Position numbers and translations under genes: made by a program. The notes beneath the pieces were generated by a model that ran no database searches, was not told where the DNA came from, and saw only the letters and a list, made by a program, of their open reading frames with translations. From Opitutia bacterium (GTDB lineage: Bacteria; Verrucomicrobiota; Verrucomicrobiae; Opitutales; UBA953), in NCBI GenBank assembly GCA_004558035.1, contig SFEJ01000007.1, forward strand, positions 1-64,000: DNA of 64,000 bases. Reading direction: 5' to 3'. Below, piece by piece: positions 55,301 to 61,586 of this stretch (its first letter is position 1; every line of letters starts with the position of its first letter).

Positions 55301-57808
55301 ACCTTCGACGAAAGCCTGAGCAACCGGATTTCGGGCGCGGGCACCTTCGTGAAGCAGGGCGCGGGAACGCTGACGCTTTCCGCGGACAGCACGGCGTTCA
55401 GCGGTTCGCTTTTCGTCGATGAAGGCACGGTGCGGCTCGAAGACGCGAACGGCATGGGCGACGCCGCCCTGGGGACCGACGTGACGGTCAATCCCGCCGG
55501 CACGCTCGTGCTGGCGTTCTCCGACGCCGTTTACAACAAGAATTTCCACGGCACCGGCACGATCGTCGCGGACAACGGGGAAAAGCTGACGCTGCGCGGC
55601 GGCGAAGGCGATTTCTCGGGCGATTTCGTGGTGAACGGCGGGCTCGTTTCGGCGCAGCTGGGCGGCTCGTTCGGCGCGGGAAAAATCGTGTTCGCGGACG
55701 CGGACAAGGCGGTCGAGTTCAAGCTGACCGAGGCGGGCGCGTTCGCGGGCTCGTTCTCGGGCGAAGGCACGGCGACGCTCGCGGCGGGCTCCAAGGAGCT
55801 GACGCTTTCGGGCGCGTCGAGCGACGATTTCGCGGGAACGCTTAAGGTTGAGACTTCCGCGGTCGCCGAACACGCCGAAGTGCTCGGCTCGGCGGACGCG
55901 ACGGTCGAAATCGGCGCCGCCGGCGTGCTGAGCGTCGAGGCGGGCACGCTGAAGGCGAAGCTTGCGGGCTCGGGCATGCTGGCGAAGACCGGCGCGGACA
56001 CGACGCTGACGCTCGCGAACGCGGACAACGCGGAATTCACGGGCAGAATCGCCGTGAAGGAAGGCGCGCTGAGCGTTTCCGACGCGGCGGCGTTGGGCGC
56101 GACGCGCGGCGTCGAGCTCTCCGCGGGCGCGACGCTCGACATCGTGGTGCGCGCGGGCGAGACGTTCACGCTGGACCGCGCGGTCACCGGCGAGGGCGAT
56201 CTGCTCGTGCGCGGCGACGGCGACGGCACGCACGCGTTCGTGTACGGTCTCTCCGGCAAGAATTTCCACGGGAACATGACGTTCTCGGGCGTTTCGGCGG
56301 TTTCCGCGAGCAACTTCACGGCGGACGACGGTCTGCTGCGGCTGACGAACGCGGCGACGTGGGACGCGCGCGGCGGCGTCTCGATCGGCGCGGGTTCCAC
56401 CCTCCGACTGGAGAGCACGCGCGCGCCCGCCGCGGCGGACGTGCGCACGACGAGCGCGGATTCGGAGGCGGGCATCGCCTCGACGCTGACCTCGGGCGGC
56501 TTCCGCGCGAGCTCGGGCGTCTCGGGCTCCGCCGAGCTGAGCGGCATTTCGGTGACGCCGACGACGACCGCTTCGGGCGAGGCGGGCGCCGTGCTGAGCT
56601 TCGGCGTGGACAGCCGGCCGGACGCGCGGGTCGCGCCGATCGCGCTTTCCGGCGACGGCAGCGTGACGCTGAACAACGTCTCGGTCGAGGTGCTGCTCGG
56701 CGGGGACCTCGGAAGCGCGTTCGACGTTTCCGAAATCCGGCTCGTGGACACGGAGCGGGGCGGCATGGTCGACGGCTCCGGCGTGGATTCGGCGACGATC
56801 GTTCTCGCGGACGGCTCCGAGGTGGAATATCACTACCGCAACGGCTGGCTGACGCTGGAGGCGGTGCCGACGGGCATGAACCTCGCCTACGCGGCGATGG
56901 TGACGCTGCCGACGGAAACCTTCTCGCAGGACGTGCGCAGCCTGCACCGCCGCATGGAACAGCGCCGCTTCGGCGTCGAGGACCGCAACGAATGGCAGTT
57001 CTTCGCGCAGGCGCAGACGATGTCGGCGGACACGGGCTCGGACAAGAGCGACTCGGCGACGTTCGACTATTCGACTTACGGCGCGCTGGTCGGCGCGGAC
57101 GTCCGCGTGGGCGAATCGACGCTGTTCGGGCTCGCACTCGCGTATGACCGCGGCACGGCGGACATTCACGACAACCAGGGCGAAATCACGTCGGACGCCT
57201 ATCGCGCCACGCTCTACGCGGGAACGGTGTTCGCGGATTACCTCTACGCGGAAGCGGGCGCGCACGTCGGCTTCGCGTCGAACGAGATCGACCGCAAGGG
57301 CGACTACGACCGCAACAAGGGCGACGCCGACGCGTGGAGCGCGGGCGCGTTCGCGACGGTCGGCGGCGTGATTCCGACGGGCGTGGACGGCTTCTTCCTC
57401 ACGCCGCACGTCGGCGTGGCGTACCTGACGACGCACGTCGAATCCTTCGAGGAACGCGGCACGAGCGCGATGGACGTCGATTCGATTTCGGCGGACAGCC
57501 TGCGCGCGAGCGTCGGGTTGGGCGCGCAGGTCGCGTTCGGCTTCGGCGAAGTGCCGACGCGCTTCACGCTCGACGTCTCGTATTCGCGCGAATGCCTCGA
57601 CGACGACGTGGACGCGAAGATCCGCACGGAAGACGGCTCGCTGACGCGCACGGAAAAGGCGTTCGCGGAGGACGTGATTTCGGTCGGCGCGGGGCTGGAC
57701 TTCTCGCTGTCGAAGAACACGGGCGTCTTCCTGAACTACACGGCGGACTTCGGTCTGAATTCCGACGTGACGCACCGCGCGGACGCGGGCTTCCGCTTCA
57801 CGTGGTGA
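46310..57808 (+). CDS. Giant autotransporter with autotransporter-associated beta-strand repeats
   Basis: 3,832 residues, type V secretion. The signal peptide MKNSKFFLTTLFAAAAMGASAHA precedes a passenger (~24-3520) rich in Gly/Thr/Ala/Ser with at least a dozen copies of the beta-helix repeat phrase K-x-GAGTLTLSG, each followed by a TTTVSAGTL-like rung. Aromatic WNGG...W modules at about residues 25, 263, 1001, 1726 and 2800 divide it into blocks. After a helical linker (NLAYAAMVTLPTETFSQDVRSLHRRM) the last ~270 residues are the outer-membrane barrel, ending FRFTW. No protease or RGD motif was seen, so it is probably an adhesin or surface layer protein; its ligand is unknown. A repeat-rich spacer precedes it and an inverted octamer element follows. 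Confidence 0.93.
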   Translation: MKNSKFFLTTLFAAAAMGASAHAGFVWNGGETITQDLWQTESSWTLTDGTTWPTGGNGPLTPDSNAWNGVTVANASGTVDTFEGWALGLTLQNANLTVTNLKKLQGGCTLNLDTTSVLTVNSFSGGNDGGSATLNVEGIFNITYGKDQGGDGFTANLGSTGIVNISGAYPAKVSSISAKLGNGSSDVLLSIIGGNTVYTRNLVTLSDGATLSNSATYSFTDSSDNVLTAVASFGDLDFSKYYAVKDASGYSVSYLVSGISDEVYRWQASGDSSVWSAAVWTKGEATGQNITSDGIAYFGAGDGLASTVTIDAATTVGRLIIDADYTFSGEDANHLVMTNGGVVNSGATLILAKSGGGGGGFLRGEIEVAGTLQLNNGDVTGYNGARENNLHTITVDAGGVLKLNHSVNETFLGTLNLNGTLSGKDANTRWDMYGGNSAIVVATGANALIDENVKLVIRRNNAPITVGADATLTINGQVLKSSEVGQPEGNGLLVKNGAGTLTINGNVNVDRLNVTAGTTKLSGSAAKTLAVLYGTASTIEIGEGIAETLVATTRLEFGDNNGGTSVLNIKSGSTLAITGSNNASGDQAYKNASFVLSEWNNSTTATIEGNLLAKDAQLLRGDSAATINVSGGTFAVKGFYAKAYPGRAVTVNVSNDGKLILGSGGVTGIDAVNVTLTDSTFAASESEISFSKNISLVGTGTFSTTKYDFSSDGTSIAEGTGTADITLSGIVSGDGALKKVGAGTLTLSGANTYSSGTTIEGGALVAANADALGAGGVSVGAEAALKLGAEAVTVHGLSGEGSVALADGTAASTLTLDAAVDGAFEGAFSGAISLTKSGAGTQTLSGASTHTGTTTVSAGTLVAKNASALGTGDVSVNAGATLEHGIARTTVTIGGALTTENGATLSFGSFVGQTAPLYSVAGDATIAAGTIIDVESYAGLAENGGMVSLIDCAGTLSTTASDLVLKFCGLDAKSAGSARYTAVSAFGGYLSLYADSASMTWNGGVSGVWSAGGEGWTGSAAGGDVTAFENGDDVTFGDAGAGTVTLSGAVAVSSLTIDSANDYNFTGTNNAEIRGVGAFTKRGAGTATVDLATVGLSRYSGEFVVEAGTLALSAPSDATFANTVSGAGTFAKAGAGALTLTGDLSALTGTLAVNEGKVLFSNYDGTVAAKLAGAGTISKVGSGTLTLTGESTETLTLLTNQGFGSKLVVAEGARVNVTRFVGAGGDGDEAVYETEIAGVMNVSGDQTNVGNNGDTPAFMMANGGGTHLVTVADGGVLNLANASVSNRDGRGTLTVAAGGEANFGIGLHVFTNNEGWGLAKVVLDGGTINIGTNGTYAGISTEGRSNTVVEIKSGTIGSLADSWSSSLDIAATGDLTIDTTKRTISETGNAAATIAGADVTLSGALSSAGTLTVTGAGTVSVSNMSFNSGTETRVEGGATLDLTGNSCGNTGGSAVLAIDGEGSTVKLANGAWGNGMNFGAGFAQSQLTLSNGGVLEVTATQDESTAGRRGFSVTAGTGTYRYSGTGTSYIAHNGSNDAANQFIGLAAGATLNFDVAADAVLNVSKIIALNGDSATTATTGNLTKSGAGTLVLDPNGGTNNFSGTVTLAGGALEIAGAGALGTSGNVVFAATGTSFGATAATTLSDLTLTFGDVFATDKTTGVSISNGTTFTNATITFSDSTQFATAGTVLLLSGYTGTTSDFNYDGDGRIYVDAGNLYFSTFMGDLYWNGAVNDVWNTTDANWTEDGVTNRTFVNASSVTFRTADAAVQLAGAFSVSTMTVSESVAFSAAEGAEASSISVNYTDLTIDSGKTLTVGEGVTLDLSGGAAQAGVSRSDILGSGTVKLKLTTAHANALSLDGFAGTTYVAAGNFTINSAKFGDTLHLAGGVNFDLTGGSTVTLDAGKNLVLDGMTQVLQNSSANLTFNGSVTGAGTYDRRGAGTLTFNGAVALGGFLQQDNSNDGAVTTFGGIADFTNGATLNFAKGSASFNGATTFGDNATLTHSSSGALSFSAPVTFGSGATITHSNGTLTFGGATTFGDGATLTISTGNLASISFTNSLSVGENLKIYYGGSPNASTTLAIGELALSGASTTLTTQNWHGAYQIGKLSLAAGTASATLNLVSEQTSALFSVYELGASGVTDSGDFAGTINVSSTNGGDTRSASLVLSDANIAKNAVVNLAALASPGAQLALGVNAASVTVGGLESAEAVGDRAKVYSGKVAYGANGGAALGDGTTRALVIDTTAHADTEHVFRGVIGADLALTKTGAGTQVLTNAGNAFAALEVSGGTLAATNVGALGAADSVTLTDGTLELRGVSGAGNDAAEFAKSLTGAGTFALTNTSKVAVAADKLSGFTGTLNVADEASTLQVSAAAGPETTVGANLDGAGTFEKLGDGTLALSAAAAADRTGSTTVSAGTLALTNASALGSGEVSLAAENATLELRGLASFGNTVNSDAGAGKLALTGGSNLTMNFGDQLSNFGGKVDLGAGTRLNLGINADDVAAFSGFGNAASIGANATLGIDAGAADAAFAMALSGTGTLEKLGTGTLTLAAAPADAFTGTLKIAAGTLKLDGTTAWILNNDVAGTGALEISGKITAHASKFTSEFTGATTVLENSELEIWTDTTGSLSTAVTGAGTLTKTGAGTLSLAAGTTVKTVDLRAGGLAGVNLGSGQTLKISYDDVTLSGTNTLTAGTLSFLDGNSALTKLTIADGTTTVGGDLKIDVNVAFPSVTNPSFETGAEVSHVNTYTLIEVASGATLDGWDTLTKDNFLVNGAAIESHRESVLTNVAPGQISLELKSFDLLWNGGNGVWNVGGNAVWTRADATGATFVETYMNSDRVTFAGTATVTLGADVAPQTIAVTGGGTLTLDCGGHAVKYGTTTIESGSTLALKIGDAAHVYFAEPVTVSGAGTLKLDMNADADLATLIAGTISGADGLTFEKAGTKTLTVSGGALGKLAGFTADNVVSVSAGTLVIEDGFASIGGAELNVGRDATAKALLTFDESLSNRISGAGTFVKQGAGTLTLSADSTAFSGSLFVDEGTVRLEDANGMGDAALGTDVTVNPAGTLVLAFSDAVYNKNFHGTGTIVADNGEKLTLRGGEGDFSGDFVVNGGLVSAQLGGSFGAGKIVFADADKAVEFKLTEAGAFAGSFSGEGTATLAAGSKELTLSGASSDDFAGTLKVETSAVAEHAEVLGSADATVEIGAAGVLSVEAGTLKAKLAGSGMLAKTGADTTLTLANADNAEFTGRIAVKEGALSVSDAAALGATRGVELSAGATLDIVVRAGETFTLDRAVTGEGDLLVRGDGDGTHAFVYGLSGKNFHGNMTFSGVSAVSASNFTADDGLLRLTNAATWDARGGVSIGAGSTLRLESTRAPAAADVRTTSADSEAGIASTLTSGGFRASSGVSGSAELSGISVTPTTTASGEAGAVLSFGVDSRPDARVAPIALSGDGSVTLNNVSVEVLLGGDLGSAFDVSEIRLVDTERGGMVDGSGVDSATIVLADGSEVEYHYRNGWLTLEAVPTGMNLAYAAMVTLPTETFSQDVRSLHRRMEQRRFGVEDRNEWQFFAQAQTMSADTGSDKSDSATFDYSTYGALVGADVRVGESTLFGLALAYDRGTADIHDNQGEITSDAYRATLYAGTVFADYLYAEAGAHVGFASNEIDRKGDYDRNKGDADAWSAGAFATVGGVIPTGVDGFFLTPHVGVAYLTTHVESFEERGTSAMDVDSISADSLRASVGLGAQVAFGFGEVPTRFTLDVSYSRECLDDDVDAKIRTEDGSLTRTEKAFAEDVISVGAGLDFSLSKNTGVFLNYTADFGLNSDVTHRADAGFRFTW

Positions 57809-57817
57809 TTCTGGGAA

Positions 57818-57946
57818 AGTTATGAAGTGATGAAGTTATGAGGTTATGAAGTTCATTGCGCTCGGCTTCGCCGAAAGGATTTCCGAAAAATTCTCTTCGC
57901 GAAGCGAAAAGCAAACAACCTTCATAACCTCCATAACCTCATAACC
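57818..57946. repeat. Octamer words AGTTATGA with inverted partner after the autotransporter
   Basis: AGTTATGA, AGTGATGA, AGTTATGA, GGTTATGA, AGTTCATT in perfect 8-nt register (57818-57857), then TCATAACC-type inverted words (57922-57946). The central part contains its own TTCGC/GCGAA hairpin. Starts 10 nt after the stop codon and may end transcription. Confidence 0.75.
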
Positions 57947-58010
57947 TGCGCGAAGCGCCCGTTCATTTTCCTCTTTTCGTTCTCCGTTTTCCGATTTATC
58001 CTTTCTTCCC

Positions 58011-58643
58011 ATGGACGCAGTATTCGACCAACTTTCGAACCTGAAAATCATTCCGTTCGCGACGATCCGCAATCCGGAGCACGCGATCCCGCTCGCGGAG
58101 GCGCTTCTCGCCGGCGGCAGCGACGTCGTGTCGGTCTCGTTCCAATCGCAGAACGCCGCCGAATCCATCCAGGCGATCGCGACGGCGTTCCCGGAAATGT
58201 TCGTCGGCGCCGGCGCGGTGACGAACGAGGAGGACATCAGCGCCGCGCACATCGCGGGAGCGCGCTTCGCGCTGACGCCGGGCTTCGACCCGATCGTGGC
58301 GGACGCCGCGATCGCCGCGGGCCTGCCGATCATTCCCGGCGTGATGACGCCGTCGAACGTCTCGCGCTCGCTGCGCCGCGGCTGCCGCGTGCTGAACTTC
58401 TTCCCGGCGACGGTGCTGGGCACGGAAATGCTCGGGGCGATTCTTTCGGCGTTCCGTCACACGGGCGTGAAGGTCGTCGCGACGGGCGGAATCAACATCG
58501 ACAACATCGCGGACTGGCTGGCGATCCCGGACGTGGTCGCCGTCGGCGCGTCGTGGATCTGCCCGGAAGAGCTGATCGAGGCGGAGGCCTGGGATCAGAT
58601 CGCGGACCGCGTGCGCGAAACACTGGTGAAAGTGCAGGGCTGA
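58011..58643 (+). CDS. KDPG/KHG aldolase-like protein without the catalytic residues
   Basis: 210 residues, homologous end to end with Eda (2-keto-3-deoxy-6-phosphogluconate aldolase): LAEALLAGG, VGAGAVTNEEDI, ALTPGFDPIV, IIPGVMTPS, FFPATVLG, VVATGGINIDNI and VGASW all align. The Schiff-base Lys133 of E. coli Eda is Asn 129 here (RVLNFFPA). Glu45 is Ser 41, Arg49 is Gln 45 and Thr73 is Ala 69. It cannot work by the known mechanism and may be a binding protein or have another activity. It lies 7 nt before queF, in the same operon. Length and composition are normal, with no sign of decay. Confidence 0.85.
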   Translation: MDAVFDQLSNLKIIPFATIRNPEHAIPLAEALLAGGSDVVSVSFQSQNAAESIQAIATAFPEMFVGAGAVTNEEDISAAHIAGARFALTPGFDPIVADAAIAAGLPIIPGVMTPSNVSRSLRRGCRVLNFFPATVLGTEMLGAILSAFRHTGVKVVATGGINIDNIADWLAIPDVVAVGASWICPEELIEAEAWDQIADRVRETLVKVQG

Positions 58644-58650
58644 GGCGACC

Positions 58651-59055
58651 ATGCTCACGCAGCCGGACGATCTGAAGGGGCTTTCGATCGGGGCGACGAA
58701 GAACGTTCCCGCGCGCAGGCTCGAAACTTTCCCGAACCACAACCGCGGCCGCCGCTACGTCGTCGAGCTCCGCACGGAGGAATTCACCTGCGTGTGCCCG
58801 GCGACGGGGCAGCCGGATTTCGCGACGATCACGATACGCTACGTTCCCGCGGAAAAAATCGTCGAATCCAAGTCGCTCAAGCTCTATCTGTGGTCCTACC
58901 GCAACGAAGGCACGTTTCACGAGCACGTGACGAATCAGATTCTGGACGATCTCGTGGCGGCGCTCGATCCCGTGTGGTGCGAGGTCGTCGGCGAGTTCGG
59001 CGTGCGCGGCGGCATCTCGATCAAGGTCACCGCGGAACACGGAAAAAAAGATTAG
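58651..59055 (+). CDS. queF: NADPH-dependent 7-cyano-7-deazaguanine reductase, short type
   Basis: Reduces preQ0 to preQ1 in queuosine biosynthesis for tRNA. 134 residues, the unimodular form. TEEFTCVCPATGQPDFATITIRYVP carries the thioimide-forming Cys (C49) and Asp 56; ESKSLKLYLWSYRNEGTFHEHVTNQILDDL is the QueF motif for NADPH and substrate. C47 takes the place of the usual Ser before LCP. It is co-directional with, and 7 nt after, the aldolase-like gene. Confidence 0.93.
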   Translation: MLTQPDDLKGLSIGATKNVPARRLETFPNHNRGRRYVVELRTEEFTCVCPATGQPDFATITIRYVPAEKIVESKSLKLYLWSYRNEGTFHEHVTNQILDDLVAALDPVWCEVVGEFGVRGGISIKVTAEHGKKD

Positions 59056-59118
59056 AGTTTAGGGTTGAGAGTTGATTCGCGCTTGCGCGCGAGGGAAGTT
59101 TCCTCAGCGAAGACGAAC

Positions 59119-59215
59119 GATAACTGATAGTTGATAACTGATAGTTATCCGCTATCCACTATCCGTTATTCACTATTCATTATTCATTATCCGTTATCCA
59201 CTATCCGTCATCCGT
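59119..59215. repeat. Heptad array GATARYK then TATYCRY, running into the xerC/D start codon
   Basis: Four forward heptads (GATAACT, GATAGTT, GATAACT, GATAGTT; 59119-59146) are followed by ten in reverse orientation (TATCCGC, TATCCAC, TATCCGT, TATTCAC, TATTCAT and so on; 59146-59215) in unbroken 7-nt register. The last one overlaps the GTG start at 59214. Confidence 0.85.
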
Positions 59216-60179
59216 GCCTCTCGTTCTCGTCAGCGAAAAAAGCGCCGCGCTCCCGCCGCCGGGCGAGGGGCTCATTTGGCGTTTCTGCGAGTTTCTGAAG
59301 CACGAGCGCCGCTGTTCGCCCAACACGGTGCGCGACTACGGCGAGGCGGTGCGCGACTTCGCGCGCTGGGGGAGCGAGGCGTTCGGCTTCGCGGGCGATT
59401 TCGGCGCCGTTTCGCGACGGAACGTGCGCGACTTCATCATCGAGCGCCAGAGAGCGAACGCCGAGGGGACGCCGCTCGCGCGCCGCACGATCCACAACCG
59501 CGTTTCCGCGCTGCGCGCGTTTTACCGCTTTCTGCGTTCCCGCGGGTTCGTCGAAACTTCGCCGACGGCGGCGATCCTCCTGCCGAAACTGCCGAAGCCG
59601 CTCCCGAAATTCCTGACCGAGGCGCAGGTCGCGCGTCTGCTGAAAATGCCCGCGCTCGCGCTCGAACGGAAGCTGATTTCCGAGGACGTCTTCACGCGGG
59701 ACACGGCGATTCTGGAAACGCTTTACGGCGGCGGGCTGCGCGTGAGCGAGCTTTGCGGGCTGACCGCCGGGCGCGTGGACTGCGCCGCGGGAACGGTGCG
59801 CGTGCTCGGCAAGGGCTCGAAGGAGCGCGTCGTGCCCGTCGGCGAAATCGCGTCGGCGGCGCTGCGGGAACAGATCGCGGCGGCGGGCTGCGCGCGCGCG
59901 GACGCGTGGGTCTTTCCGGCGCGGCGCGGCGGGCGGATCACGCCGCAGGTCGTGCAGCTCGCGCTGAAGAAATACCTGAAGCTCGCCGGGCTTCCGATGG
60001 ACATCACGCCGCACAAGCTGCGCCATTCCTGCGCGACGCACATGCTGGACCACGACGCGGATCTGCGCCTCGTGCAGGAACAGCTCGGGCACGTCAGCCT
60101 TTCGACGACGCAGATCTACACGCACGTCACGCTCGCGCGCCTGAAGGCCGCCTACAAAAAGGCGCACCCGAGAGCATGA
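59214..60179 (+). CDS. Tyrosine recombinase XerC/XerD
   Basis: 321 residues. The N-terminal SAM-like domain (~18-125: FCEFLKHERRCSPNTVRDYGEAVRDFARW) is followed by the catalytic domain with the full set R176 (GLRVSEL), K200 (GKGSKERVVP), H267 and R270 (PHKLRHSCATHML), H293 (LGHVSLSTTQIY) and nucleophile Y302. Probably a chromosome-dimer resolution recombinase, although XerC versus XerD cannot be told apart. The only plausible start is the GTG overlapping a heptad array, with no Shine-Dalgarno. Another array lies just downstream. Confidence 0.92.
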   Translation: MPLVLVSEKSAALPPPGEGLIWRFCEFLKHERRCSPNTVRDYGEAVRDFARWGSEAFGFAGDFGAVSRRNVRDFIIERQRANAEGTPLARRTIHNRVSALRAFYRFLRSRGFVETSPTAAILLPKLPKPLPKFLTEAQVARLLKMPALALERKLISEDVFTRDTAILETLYGGGLRVSELCGLTAGRVDCAAGTVRVLGKGSKERVVPVGEIASAALREQIAAAGCARADAWVFPARRGGRITPQVVQLALKKYLKLAGLPMDITPHKLRHSCATHMLDHDADLRLVQEQLGHVSLSTTQIYTHVTLARLKAAYKKAHPRA

Positions 60180-60187
60180 GGGCAAAT

Positions 60188-60284
60188 GATAACTGATAAC
60201 GGATGATGAATAGTGAATAATCATCCGCTGTTCATTATTCATTGTTCACTATCCATTATCCACTATCCGTTATCCGTTATTCAT
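60188..60284. repeat. Heptad array, forward then reverse, after the xerC/D gene
   Basis: Forward GATAACT, GATAACG, GATGATG, AATAGTG, AATAATC (60188-60222) and, after 6 nt, eight reverse units (TGTTCAT, TATTCAT, TGTTCAC, TATCCAT, TATCCAC, TATCCGT, TATCCGT, TATTCAT; 60229-60284). The arms can form an imperfect hairpin. Confidence 0.85.
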
Positions 60285-60337
60285 TCCTTCCTTGAAAAGG
60301 CGGGGCGGGAAGCTTAACTTTTTCCGTTTTCGATTGT

Positions 60338-61552
60338 ATGAGCGAGAGTGAAGAGAGCGGCGACAGGCGTTCGGCGAAGGAACGCGTCATCCAGTTCGCG
60401 ACGGACGTGATTTACGACCGCCGCAGAGAAGGGCGCGCCGTGAAGATTCTCGCCGCCGTGCTGCGCGCGTTCTCCGCGCTTTTCGGGCTCATCGTGCGTC
60501 TGCGCTTCTTTCTCTACGCGCACCGCGTGCTGCGCGACACGCCGCTGGGCTGCAAGGTGATCGTCGTCGGCAATCTCACGGTCGGCGGCACGGGCAAGAC
60601 GCCCGTCGTCGAAAAGATGGCGCGCGTGATGGCGCAGAACGGCCGCAAGGTCGCCATTCTTTCCCGCGGCTACAAATCGAAGAAGGAGCCCGCGTGGAAG
60701 CGCCTGCTGCGCGCGCTCAAGAACGAGCCGCGCCCCGAGCCGCGCGTCGTCTCCGACGGCGAGCGCATTCTCGTCTCCGATGCGTCGCAGTCCGGCGACG
60801 AGCCCTACATGCTCGCGCGCAACCTGCTGCCCTACGGCGTGCGCGTCGTCGTGGATCGCGACCGCGTTTACGCGGGAACGTACGCGATCCGCAAGTTCGG
60901 CGTGGACATCATCATTCTCGACGACGGCATGCAGTATCTGCCGCTGCGCGGCGCGATCAACCTGCTGCTCGTGGACAAGACCAATCCTTTCGGGAACGGC
61001 AATCTGCTGCCGCGCGGCATCCTGCGCGAGCCCGTCGATCACCTTTCCCGCGGGAGCTACATTTTCCTGACCAAGTCGAACCGCCTGCCAGGCGAGCCGC
61101 AGAGCGAACGCGACAGGGCGCTCGAGTCCGAAATCCGCCGCCGCAACCCGCGCGCGGAAATCATCGAATGCACGCACAAGCCCAAGCGGCTCTGCCCGGT
61201 CTTCGAAGGCGAGGATCTCGAGCTCGACGCGCTCAAGGACCTGAAGATCGCGTCGTTCTCCGGCATCGCGACGCCGGACAAGTTCGAGGAATTCCTGCGG
61301 CGCTACGGCGCGAAGATCGCCTACAACCGCCGCTTCTTCGACCACCACAGCTTTTCGGAAAAGGACCTGGAGGAAGTCTTCGCCGGCGCCGTCGCCGCGG
61401 GCGCGCGTCTCATCGTCACGACGGAAAAGGACATGGTGCGCCTTTCCCGCGACCTGAAGCCGCCGGTTCCCCTTTACTACCTGCGCCTCGAGATCGAGAT
61501 CATCAGCGGCAAGGAGACCTTCGAGGCCGCCGTCCGGCGCATCTGCGCTTAG
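60338..61552 (+). CDS. lpxK: Tetraacyldisaccharide 4'-kinase
   Basis: Phosphorylates the lipid A disaccharide at the 4' position, on the inner membrane. 404 residues. One membrane-associated helix near 42-60 (LRAFSALFGLIVRLRFFLY) precedes Walker A VGNLTVGGTGKTPVVEKM (83-89 loop); SRGYKSK, SDGERILVSDASQSGDEPYMLA and the Asp-rich DIIILDDGMQYLPL complete the LpxK pattern. An N-terminal extension of ~35 charged residues is longer than in E. coli (328 residues). It leads a likely operon with hemL 34 nt downstream. Confidence 0.93.
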   Translation: MSESEESGDRRSAKERVIQFATDVIYDRRREGRAVKILAAVLRAFSALFGLIVRLRFFLYAHRVLRDTPLGCKVIVVGNLTVGGTGKTPVVEKMARVMAQNGRKVAILSRGYKSKKEPAWKRLLRALKNEPRPEPRVVSDGERILVSDASQSGDEPYMLARNLLPYGVRVVVDRDRVYAGTYAIRKFGVDIIILDDGMQYLPLRGAINLLLVDKTNPFGNGNLLPRGILREPVDHLSRGSYIFLTKSNRLPGEPQSERDRALESEIRRRNPRAEIIECTHKPKRLCPVFEGEDLELDALKDLKIASFSGIATPDKFEEFLRRYGAKIAYNRRFFDHHSFSEKDLEEVFAGAVAAGARLIVTTEKDMVRLSRDLKPPVPLYYLRLEIEIISGKETFEAAVRRICA

Positions 61553-61586
61553 CCCGTTCCCGCCGCCGCGAAAAAAATCTGCATCC

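Noticed and set aside
48551..57775. A 9.2-kb open frame antisense to the autotransporter
   Set aside because: It mirrors the codon pattern of the sense strand (GC-rich third positions and repeats lacking antisense stops). The product is a low-complexity Arg/Ala/Val sequence with no family features.
58011..58643. Annotation as active KDPG aldolase (eda)
   Set aside because: The Schiff-base Lys and three other catalytic positions are substituted, so the standard enzymatic name would mislead.
59119..60284. CRISPR array
   Set aside because: Units are contiguous 7-mers without spacers and no cas gene is present.
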